DNA of 64,000 nucleotides, taken from NCBI RefSeq assembly GCF_000092045.1, contig NC_007761.1:3580001-3644000 (forward strand). The letters are read 5' to 3'. The notes under the pieces were generated by a model. That model was not told the origin of the DNA, made no database searches, and saw only the letters and a program-made list of their open reading frames with translations. Position numbers and translations under genes: made by a program. This stretch comes from Rhizobium etli CFN 42 (lineage in GTDB: Bacteria; Pseudomonadota; Alphaproteobacteria; Rhizobiales; Rhizobiaceae). Below are positions 18,245 through 25,480 of the stretch, one piece after another; the first letter of the stretch is position 1; the number at the start of each line of letters is the position of its first letter.

Positions 18245-18604
18245 GCCGGGGCGCCCAGCTCAAAAAGCGAAGCCACGAGAGCCCCGCGAACCCTGTGCCA
18301 AGTCGTCGAGCCAGACTTGCATGGAAATGCAAGCGCAACATCATTTACAGCACCATCAGGAAACTGTCGTAAGTCGCGACGGCCGTGCCCGGCCGCGCTG
18401 CCGCGGACCGGCCGGGAACATCCGCATCAAGAGAGAGTTAGCAAGCGTCGAAGATAGACGGAGCAATCGGATTGCGATGACGCAGCAGGGCCATTCCGCA
18501 ACGTGCACGACAAATGGTGATAGTTGGTGACGAGGCCGCAGCGAGCACCCAGAGCGTATGACGCCACCGCTCGTCATGATCGGGGACATCGAGAGGGGCG
18601 TCAA
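18245..18604. other. Intergenic stretch upstream of the GT87 gene
   Basis: About 360 bases without a convincing gene. The only structure seen is a perfect 7-bp hairpin CTTGCAT-GGAA-ATGCAAG at 18316-18333, without a T-run on either strand, so it is more likely a protein-binding site or an RNA hairpin than a terminator. Short open frames here lack family features and ribosome-binding sites. A promoter for the GT87 gene must lie here or in the region just before 18600. Confidence 0.5.
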
Positions 18605-19774
18605 ATGGACAATGATGCCACCAATCGGCCGCCATGGAGGCTGCTCAAGCTGGCCGCGACCGCAGGTCTTGCCCTCATGTCCTTGTGGATCATCACGGGA
18701 GAAATTCCGCGTGTCGTTTCAGATCATGGCCTGTGGGATTTCGGCGCCTTCGTCGCGTCGGGTCACGCGGCCGCTGCAGGATTGGATCCCTATGGCATTT
18801 ACCCGCCGCTTACGCCTCATGTCGTCTTTCCCGGATTTGAATCATGGAATCCAAATCTCAATCCACCGATTTCGGCACTCCTGTTCCAGACCTTCGGCCT
18901 ACTCGAGCCGGTGCAATCGCTTCGTATCTGGTGGATGATTTCGATCGCCAGCTACATCGCCGCGGTCGCTTTGCTGCTGCGACGCTATAGCGGCGGCTTG
19001 GAGCTCCCGCTGCTGGCAATCTGGGCGTTTGCACTGGCTGGCTTCTGGGACACGCTCTATCTTGGTCAAGTCTATATGCCGTTTGTGCTGATCGCGGTCG
19101 TGGCCTGGCTCAGCCTGGAAAAGGACGATGGCGTACTCGCCGGCATCATGATCGGTTTGCTGATGTCGATGAAGCCCAATTTCGCAGTGTGGCCGGTGCT
19201 GCTCTTTCTTGCCGGCCATCGCGTTACGGGCCTGGTGTCGGTGGCTATTGCGGCAGTCATAGCCACCATCCCGCTGGTCGTCTTCGGTCCGCAAATCTAC
19301 GTCGATTGGCTGCGCCTCGTCGCGTCAGACGGCGACCGGGCTGTTTTTCTGACCAACGCGTCGTTTGCGGGCCTTGCTGCCCGCGCCGGAGTTCCGGCCG
19401 CAGGCACGGTCCTTGCCGCTCTGTTGTTGCTTGGACTAGCAGGGTGGGCCTTTTTTCGTCGTCCGCTGGTCGTCGCAGTGAGTGGCTTCGCGCTGTTGGC
19501 ATCGCTGCTGGCTTCGCCTCTCGGATGGATCCACTACACGCTCTTCCTGCTACCCGTGCTGTTACATCATTGGCAGCGCCCGTGGGCATGGCTGGCGGCA
19601 GCAGCACTGGCAATCCCCGTCCCCGTGATACTCGGTTACTTTGGGGCTTCCCGCTTGAACCAGCTGACGGCAGGATCCATTTACGCCTGGGCGCTCGTGC
19701 TAATGCTCATCGGCCTGATCACCGCGGAGCTGAAACAACAGACCGCACCGGCTCAGGAAGCCTTTCTGCGATAA
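18605..19774 (+). CDS. GT87 (DUF2029) polyprenyl-phosphate-sugar-dependent glycosyltransferase
   Basis: A 389-residue polytopic membrane protein. GT87 hallmarks are present: an acidic first periplasmic loop (DFGAFVASGHAAAAGLDPYGIY, about residues 47-68), the NPNLNPPISALLF motif, LGQVYMPF, KPNFAVWPVLLF and the late SPLGWIHYTLFLLPVLL. GT87 members are GT-C enzymes that use polyprenyl-phosphate sugars outside the cytoplasmic membrane; mycobacterial AftC (arabinofuranosyl) and PimE (mannosyl) belong here. ATG 18605 is preceded by GAGAGGGGCG. The gene converges on, and overlaps by 22 bases, the operon that appears to make polyprenyl-phospho-arabinose, so an arabinofuranosyltransferase role is the leading guess. 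The acceptor is unknown. Confidence 0.8.
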   Translation: MDNDATNRPPWRLLKLAATAGLALMSLWIITGEIPRVVSDHGLWDFGAFVASGHAAAAGLDPYGIYPPLTPHVVFPGFESWNPNLNPPISALLFQTFGLLEPVQSLRIWWMISIASYIAAVALLLRRYSGGLELPLLAIWAFALAGFWDTLYLGQVYMPFVLIAVVAWLSLEKDDGVLAGIMIGLLMSMKPNFAVWPVLLFLAGHRVTGLVSVAIAAVIATIPLVVFGPQIYVDWLRLVASDGDRAVFLTNASFAGLAARAGVPAAGTVLAALLLLGLAGWAFFRRPLVVAVSGFALLASLLASPLGWIHYTLFLLPVLLHHWQRPWAWLAAAALAIPVPVILGYFGASRLNQLTAGSIYAWALVLMLIGLITAELKQQTAPAQEAFLR

Positions 19775-21336
19775 ATGCGCCAATCAGCCGTCTCCCGTAC
19801 CAGCACATAGTGGCGGGCGATATAGTGGGCATAGAGGTCGCGCAGCCCGTTACCCGTCCAGATTTCGATCGGCCATTTCGGATCGAGGATAAGGTCAACG
19901 TCAGCGAACATCTCTTCCGCGGCCGGATGATCATCCGGTCCAAGAGTTCGCCCCCAATGATACCACACGCTGTCGCCTACCGGCGGCGTCAGCCCCAGGC
20001 CGGCGGAGAAGGGATTGACGAAATCGAGAACCGCGACGCGCTCGTCAGCGGACATCAGTTGCGACAGGGCGGCCGAAGCATCAGCCAATGTCCTGTTGTA
20101 TCCCTCGAAATATTCGTATTGGCCGGCACTCCACATCTCAACGAGCCTGATCTCGGAAAAGGCCGGCAGCGGGATCGGCTTGCCTCGGCCTCCGGCAGAG
20201 TAATAGGCATGAATTGCGAGCGATGCGGCGTTGCCGACGGCGGCAGGCAATAACAGGAACCCTAGGAGTAGCGGCAGGGCGAACCGCGCCTTCCCGTATC
20301 GGGAGAGCAGTTTGGCGCGAAAGAGGCTTTCCGTGATGATGGCAGCGCCTGCACCCAGCGTCAGAATGCCGACGGTCTGGAAATTCTGCCCGATCAAAAG
20401 GATTCCGGTTGTGCCGCAGAAGGCGATGAAGAGAAGATGCCGATAACTCGGCGCCAGGCTGAGAACGGTGAGCGCGACCGCCAGATAGACAAGAAGGTCG
20501 GCGAGATTGTTCCTCACCAAGTGACCGAGGGCCGCCAACGCCAGAAGGCTGCCGCTGTTTTTGGCCGAAAGGCCGAGGTCAGCAAGGTAGTTGAACCCGC
20601 CGCGCCAGGTGATTTCGACCCCGACAATACTGACGCTAACCATCCCGAGCGCCAGCGTCACCCAACCGATCTGGCGACGATCGGCAAGCATGAACAGCAG
20701 AAAGGCAAGCCCGACGACGCCGTAGGTGATCTTGGTATAGAGCATCAGCAACACGAGGAAACTGGCGCATATGGCATCGACGGCATTGCTACTCCCGGCG
20801 GCCCGCAACCGAGGCAGATACATCACCATAAGAAAGCCAAGAGACGCCCATCCGATCCGGTTGTAGAACATGGCAAAGCTCAACTCCCCTATCCGCTCGC
20901 CCGGATTCGCGGGAGCCGCAACTATCAAGAGCAGGAAGATCGCAAGCGGCAGTCCGAACGCCTCATGCATCCGGCTGCCCACGATTTCCGCGGCAATGAT
21001 CGCGAGTAGGAAAACCACCATCGCCATTCCAACCGGCATCGCACCGCCCATATTGCCCGACAAGCCATAGCCTGCAGCGGGAATGTAAAATGTCAGCGGC
21101 CCGAGTGGCGAATGGAAGTCGACATTCGGCACCTGGCCACGTGCGATCCGGTGAGCACCATCCAGGAACACAAAGAGGTCGTTGACGTATTTGGTCGTCG
21201 CCGTTCGGCCGGGGAGAGCGAGAAGGCAAGCGAGAATGAAGCCCATGCCGAAGATGACAGCCTGCGACCAATTCAACCGTGAAGCCGGGAGCGATGCGCC
21301 GTTTCCCGCTTGCACCGACCTTTCTGTCTCAGTCAC
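19753..21336 (-). CDS. Polytopic membrane protein, candidate GT-C arabinofuranosyltransferase (copy 2)
   Basis: A 527-residue protein with about ten or more hydrophobic segments and a C-terminal soluble domain (about residues 410-527). The first loop carries VNDLFVFLDGAHRIARGQVP then DFHSPLGPL, an acidic/histidine loop of the kind holding catalytic residues in GT-C transferases; LSFAMFYNRIGW follows near residue 145. The C-terminal domain has DFVNPFSAGLGLTPPVGDSVW. All these blocks recur in the upstream neighbour, its paralogue. I chose GTG 21336 because it overlaps the upstream stop as GTGA, the same arrangement as the neighbour; an ATG at 21384 lies inside that gene. Last gene of the operon. 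Function is inferred from context, not from a recognised family. Confidence 0.7.
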   Translation of the reverse strand: MTETERSVQAGNGASLPASRLNWSQAVIFGMGFILACLLALPGRTATTKYVNDLFVFLDGAHRIARGQVPNVDFHSPLGPLTFYIPAAGYGLSGNMGGAMPVGMAMVVFLLAIIAAEIVGSRMHEAFGLPLAIFLLLIVAAPANPGERIGELSFAMFYNRIGWASLGFLMVMYLPRLRAAGSSNAVDAICASFLVLLMLYTKITYGVVGLAFLLFMLADRRQIGWVTLALGMVSVSIVGVEITWRGGFNYLADLGLSAKNSGSLLALAALGHLVRNNLADLLVYLAVALTVLSLAPSYRHLLFIAFCGTTGILLIGQNFQTVGILTLGAGAAIITESLFRAKLLSRYGKARFALPLLLGFLLLPAAVGNAASLAIHAYYSAGGRGKPIPLPAFSEIRLVEMWSAGQYEYFEGYNRTLADASAALSQLMSADERVAVLDFVNPFSAGLGLTPPVGDSVWYHWGRTLGPDDHPAAEEMFADVDLILDPKWPIEIWTGNGLRDLYAHYIARHYVLVRETADWRIYRRKAS

Positions 21337-22967
21337 TGCACCTCGCTTTGCGCCTTCGCCTGACGCCACTGATAGATCGTCCACTCCGATGTCTTCTGAA
21401 CGATCTCGAACCGGGCCGAAAGAAACGGGCCATACAGCGCCTGCAGCGGCAGGCTGTTGATTCCTGTTTTAGGCACCATGACGATCTTTACATCTGCAAA
21501 GAGCACTTCCGGTGGGATATAGGCTCTCTCGTTGATATTGCGGTTCCAGTGAAACCAGGCGGTGTCACCGGTAGGCGGGCGAATGCCGAGCCCGGCTGAA
21601 AAGGGATTGACGAAATCAAGAACGAAAACGCGCTCGGCTGGTACGGGCAACGCCTGCAGCAGCGCTCCCCCGCTTATGATATCGTCGAGATAGCGCCTTA
21701 TGAAGTCAGGTTCGCCGCCGGGCGGATCGATTTCCCGAACATCGTCAAAACGTGGCAGCCCGAGCGACTGACCAGCTTTGTCCGCCGCAAGCGATGTATG
21801 CAGAATGAGGGCCGCGGCGTGATGTACGATCGGCGGCGACAGGTATAAGGCCGCGAGCAGCGAAAGAGCGCCGGCAGGGAGAGGCAAGCCTCCCGCCGTT
21901 CTGCCTTCATCGCCTTGCTGAAGCCAGGCGGCTTTCTGCGTCAGAACGACTGCGCCGCAGTAGAGCGTGATGATGCCCCAGCTGTGAGCATTCTGATTGA
22001 TGATCGCCAAGCCAGCGCCCATGCAAAACCCAGAGAAGAGAAAATCTCGGAAGCTGCGGGTTTGCCAGATGGCGGCTAAGGCGAAGGCCGCGAACACGAT
22101 GAGGTCGGAAAGGTTTTCACGCAGGTTCTTCAGGATGCTGGCGACATCATGGCCGCCGCTGACACGCGCCGCCGCCCGCAGATCCTCGATGTGCTGAACC
22201 GTTCCGCGCCAGAAGAACTCGATGGCGATCATGGCCAAGCCTGTCAGCAGCAGGGCGGCCATGATCCAGCGGCGCTGCTGTCGATCCAATAGGATGACGA
22301 CGAGAAAGGTGGTCCCGGCGAGCCCGTAGGTCGCCTTGGTGTAGAACGAGACAAGCAGAAGAAAGACGGCGGCAAGAGCGTCGGCGGCATCATTGCGCCC
22401 GCGCCCAGGCTGCGGCGTCAGATACATCACCAGCAGCAGGCCGAGCGCGACCCAACCGATGCGGTTATAGAACATCGCAAAGGAAGGATACCAGATGGAA
22501 CTGCCGAGATTGATCGGCGCCGCGAGGATAAGAATGAGGAATATGCCGAGCGCGGCCGCCAATGACGGCTTGAGGCGAGACACAAGAATGCGGATCATCG
22601 CCGGGATGAAGGCGACGACAACGATAGCCATTCCGACCGGTATGGCAGCGCCGAAATTCCCCGTCAGTTGGTATCCAGCCGCCGGAAGATAAAAGACGAG
22701 TGGCCCGAGCGCCGTGTGGAAATCGCGGTTCGGCACCTGACCGAACGTGATGCGGTGCGCACCGTCGATAAAGACCAGCACGTCATTGATAAAGGCGGCG
22801 TTGATGGTCCTTCCGGGCAAGGCAAGCATGGCCGCACAGGCCAATGCTGTTAGAATGATCGCGCCTTCCGCCGACAGCAACCGCCGTATCCTCGCCGCCG
22901 GTCGCTTGCTGGCACCTGTTCCCGTTCCGATGGCCGCGTAAGCGGCGTGATTGCCTGGTTCCGTCAC
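21333..22967 (-). CDS. Polytopic membrane protein, candidate GT-C arabinofuranosyltransferase (copy 1)
   Basis: A 544-residue paralogue of the downstream gene, alike along its length. INDVLVFIDGAHRITFGQVP with DFHTALGPL lies in the first loop, SFAMFYNRIGW follows, and the C-terminal domain holds DFVNPFSAGLGIRPPTGDTAW. It starts at GTG 22967, overlapping the DprE2 stop by four bases. In Mycobacterium tuberculosis the gene after dprE2 is aftA, an arabinofuranosyltransferase, so both position and topology suggest a polyprenyl-phospho-arabinose-using transferase. I see no clear similarity to AftA itself, and a role as flippase or polymerase partner remains open. Confidence 0.7.
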   Translation of the reverse strand: MTEPGNHAAYAAIGTGTGASKRPAARIRRLLSAEGAIILTALACAAMLALPGRTINAAFINDVLVFIDGAHRITFGQVPNRDFHTALGPLVFYLPAAGYQLTGNFGAAIPVGMAIVVVAFIPAMIRILVSRLKPSLAAALGIFLILILAAPINLGSSIWYPSFAMFYNRIGWVALGLLLVMYLTPQPGRGRNDAADALAAVFLLLVSFYTKATYGLAGTTFLVVILLDRQQRRWIMAALLLTGLAMIAIEFFWRGTVQHIEDLRAAARVSGGHDVASILKNLRENLSDLIVFAAFALAAIWQTRSFRDFLFSGFCMGAGLAIINQNAHSWGIITLYCGAVVLTQKAAWLQQGDEGRTAGGLPLPAGALSLLAALYLSPPIVHHAAALILHTSLAADKAGQSLGLPRFDDVREIDPPGGEPDFIRRYLDDIISGGALLQALPVPAERVFVLDFVNPFSAGLGIRPPTGDTAWFHWNRNINERAYIPPEVLFADVKIVMVPKTGINSLPLQALYGPFLSARFEIVQKTSEWTIYQWRQAKAQSEVQ

Positions 22968-23713
22968 AGCCGCAACCTCTTGAAGATCGGCTCCGGGATT
23001 GACCGGATCGCCGTCATGAGCGGTCGCCATATTCGTCTGACATAGACGACGTCCCCGCCTCTGCTTCCCTCGGCGACAGCAAAGATCGTCTGCGCAACCT
23101 CCCGAGGTTCGGCAGTGAGAAGCGGCGGGAGCTTCATGCCATGCGTCATGCGTGTCCGAACGAAACCCGGCTTCACGGTGAGCACGCGCACCCCGGACCC
23201 GGACAGCCGGTTCCTCAGGCCGGACAAAAAGGCGGTCAGCCCGGCTTTGGCGGCGCCATAGACATAGTTGGACGCGCGTCCGCGGTCGCCGGCGACGGAG
23301 CTTATGCCGACGATGGAACCTGATCCTCTCGCCGCAAAACGTTCCGCCAGAAGGCCAAGAAGCAAAGCCGGTCCTTCGAAGTTCGTCCGCATGATCATGG
23401 CGGCGTGCTCGAGTTCCCGTTCCGCGCGAGACTGCTCGCCCAGTTCGCCAACGACACAGACTACCGTGTCGGGCAGAGGCGAAACGACGCCCAGGAAATC
23501 TTCGAAGCGGCTTGTAAGGAGGATGTCGAGTTCGTGAACCAGAACATTAGCGCCGGTTCGCGCGCTGATGTCGTCGGCCTCGCGTTGTACGGCGGAGCGC
23601 TTTCGTCCGGTGAGAAGCACGTCCCATCCCGCCTCGGCATAGATCAGCGCCGTCGCGCGACCGATATCCGATGTCCCGCCTATCAGGAGCAGTGTCTTGC
23701 CGATCGCCTTCAT
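22964..23713 (-). CDS. dprE2: DprE2-like short-chain dehydrogenase (polyprenylphospho-2-keto-ribose reductase)
   Basis: A 249-residue SDR enzyme. The N-terminal nucleotide-binding motif LLIGGTSDIGRATALIYAEAGWDVLLTGR and the catalytic SSVAGDRGRASNYVYGAAKAG (Ser, Tyr, Lys) match the DprE2 pattern, in which the glycine motif reads GGTSDIG. With DprE1 it epimerises C2 of polyprenyl-phospho-ribose to give polyprenyl-phospho-D-arabinofuranose, using NADH for the second step. It overlaps dprE1 by four bases (ATGA) and the next gene by four (GTGA). Coupling to dprE1 makes the assignment much firmer than an SDR alone would allow. Confidence 0.85.
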   Translation of the reverse strand: MKAIGKTLLLIGGTSDIGRATALIYAEAGWDVLLTGRKRSAVQREADDISARTGANVLVHELDILLTSRFEDFLGVVSPLPDTVVCVVGELGEQSRAERELEHAAMIMRTNFEGPALLLGLLAERFAARGSGSIVGISSVAGDRGRASNYVYGAAKAGLTAFLSGLRNRLSGSGVRVLTVKPGFVRTRMTHGMKLPPLLTAEPREVAQTIFAVAEGSRGGDVVYVRRIWRPLMTAIRSIPEPIFKRLRL

Positions 23714-25032
23714 ATGCCGAGCCTCTTTGCCAAGCGGGAACTAAAGTGACGATCGGCGCCCGTTACCTTGCGTAGCTCTTTGAACGCAGCCAGCCGGGGG
23801 TAGCCAGCCTCGAATGTGTGACGTGACTGTCGTGCATCCTTGGCGAGATAGAGCCGCCCCCCTGCCTTGACAACCAGCTCGTCGATTTCGTCGAGCAGCC
23901 GGAACACCTCCTGCGTGACGGGAAGGTCGAGTGCGAGCGTGTAGCCCGGCGCAGGAAAGGACAGCAGCCCGCTCCCGCCCCCGAGCTTCTTCAGAACGGC
24001 AAGAAAGGAACCTTTTCCCGAGCGCGCGAAGCGCTCGAGAATGCCGCTCAGCACTGCCAGCGCGTCCTCGGCAGGAACCACGCACTGATGCTGCAAAAAG
24101 CCCCGCCTGCCATAAAGCCGGTTCCATTCAAGGATGCTGTCGAGTGGAAAGAAATATTTATCCCAGTGAACCAGGGACGTCTTGGCCGCCTTTCGCACTC
24201 CCGCCCTGAAATAGAGCTCGTTGAAGGCTGCTACGCTTGTTTTGCTGAGCACCCATTGCGGCAGATCGAAGGGCAGTGAAAAACTCCCCGCGTGTTTTGC
24301 TGCAAAGCGACCGGCGTCCGGCATGCCGCCGGCCTGGTCCAGCGTCGCATGTTCACCGGCAAAGATCAGCGAGCGTCCAAGGGATGAGCCTTGCGAAAGG
24401 CTATCGATCCAGGCGACCGAATAGGTAGCATCCTCGGTCTGCTGCAACGCCTTCAAAGCGTCGGCCAGGTTCTCGGCAACCATCGTCTTTTGCGCGATCC
24501 AGCCGGATTCGATCGGCCGCAAGCGGAAAGTCGCTTCCGCAATGATCCCGGTCATGCCCATACCGCCGACCGTCGCGAAGAAAAGCTCGGAGTTGCGCGT
24601 GGGGCTACAGGTGAGGGTCTCTCCGCCGGCCATCACCAGCTTGAGCTCGCTGACATGGTCACCGAACCCGCCATCACGATGGTGGTTCTTGCCGTGCACG
24701 TCAGAGGCAATCATCCCGCCGACTGTGACAAATTTCGTGCCCGGTACTACAGGCGGAAAATAGCCTCTCGGGACGAACGAGCGCAGAATGTCCGATAGCA
24801 TTACGCCCCCTTCCACGGTCAGTGTGGCATTGGCGGGATCGAAGCTCCGCATCCGGCTCAGTCCTCGACACATCAGGGTGGCGTGCTCGCCAATCGCCGC
24901 GTCACCGTATGAGCGCCCATTTCCGCGCCCGATCAGCCCCGCGCGAGCGGCGACGGTGCCTGCAAGCGCTCCCGGGAGCCGGCAGTCGATTGCCTGGCTC
25001 TCATGGCGAGGATAGCGTCCCCAGCCCTCCAT
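23710..25032 (-). CDS. dprE1: DprE1-like FAD oxidase (polyprenylphospho-ribose 2-epimerase, oxidase subunit)
   Basis: A 440-residue vanillyl-alcohol-oxidase-type flavoprotein. GRGNGRSYGDAAIG, TVGGMIASDVHGKNHHRDGG and FATVGGMGMTGII follow the DprE1 FAD domain, and the C-terminus GGRLYLAKDARQSRHTFEAGYP is characteristic. It oxidises the ribose 2-OH of the polyprenyl-linked sugar for DprE2 to reduce. Ala367 stands where mycobacterial DprE1 has Cys387, the target of benzothiazinones; the spacing to the conserved AKD lysine (Lys398) is 31 residues in both. ATG 25032 is preceded by GGAGG; upstream in-frame sequence overlaps gtrA and is rejected. Confidence 0.9.
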   Translation of the reverse strand: MEGWGRYPRHESQAIDCRLPGALAGTVAARAGLIGRGNGRSYGDAAIGEHATLMCRGLSRMRSFDPANATLTVEGGVMLSDILRSFVPRGYFPPVVPGTKFVTVGGMIASDVHGKNHHRDGGFGDHVSELKLVMAGGETLTCSPTRNSELFFATVGGMGMTGIIAEATFRLRPIESGWIAQKTMVAENLADALKALQQTEDATYSVAWIDSLSQGSSLGRSLIFAGEHATLDQAGGMPDAGRFAAKHAGSFSLPFDLPQWVLSKTSVAAFNELYFRAGVRKAAKTSLVHWDKYFFPLDSILEWNRLYGRRGFLQHQCVVPAEDALAVLSGILERFARSGKGSFLAVLKKLGGGSGLLSFPAPGYTLALDLPVTQEVFRLLDEIDELVVKAGGRLYLAKDARQSRHTFEAGYPRLAAFKELRKVTGADRHFSSRLAKRLGI

Positions 25033-25039
25033 GAGTTTG

Positions 25040-25471
25040 TTACGCCTCCTCCGTTTTGAAGACGAATTTCCGGTCCAATGCGTATTTGGAGATGTAGCCG
25101 ATCGCCAAGCCGAGCGCCCCGCCGGTGTATTTAGCGAGATCCGTCTTCCACACCGTCCAAAAAGCAATTTCAAACCCCCAGAATATGAGCGTCGTCAGGA
25201 CGCTGAACAGGCCGTAAAGCGCCACCTTGAGCATCTCGTCGCCGTGCGACGTGTAGCCGTCGAAGAAGATCCATTTTTTGTCGAGGACGTATTTCAAGCC
25301 GAAGCCGGCAGCGGTACCTGCAAGCATCGATGGCATAAGGTTCGGCGAGGGCGCCACCTGCATGACAGCAGCCTGGACGGTAAAGTTGGCGGCGGTGGAG
25401 AGCATGGCGAAGGCAAGGTAGCGGGTTGCGAGGCCCGCTGAAATGCTTCGCTCTAAGGACTGACGAGCCAT
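25040..25471 (-). CDS. GtrA-family small membrane protein
   Basis: A 143-residue protein with four predicted helices and the GtrA-like pattern (YLAFAMLSTAANFTVQ, then FGLKYVLDKKWIF and a final YALDRKFVF). GtrA proteins are linked to movement or anchoring of polyprenyl-phosphate sugars; the mycobacterial counterpart Rv3789 lies directly before dprE1, exactly as here. It begins nine bases after the HAD-UbiA gene and ends seven bases before dprE1. Probable role: bringing polyprenyl-phospho-arabinose to the periplasmic face or organising the glycosyltransferases. Confidence 0.85.
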   Translation of the reverse strand: MARQSLERSISAGLATRYLAFAMLSTAANFTVQAAVMQVAPSPNLMPSMLAGTAAGFGLKYVLDKKWIFFDGYTSHGDEMLKVALYGLFSVLTTLIFWGFEIAFWTVWKTDLAKYTGGALGLAIGYISKYALDRKFVFKTEEA

Positions 25472-25480
25472 TCGGCCACC

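Noticed and set aside
18316..18333. Hairpin CTTGCAT-GGAA-ATGCAAG as a terminator of adenine deaminase
   Set aside because: No T-run on either side and 70 bases from the gene end; kept only as an unexplained hairpin.
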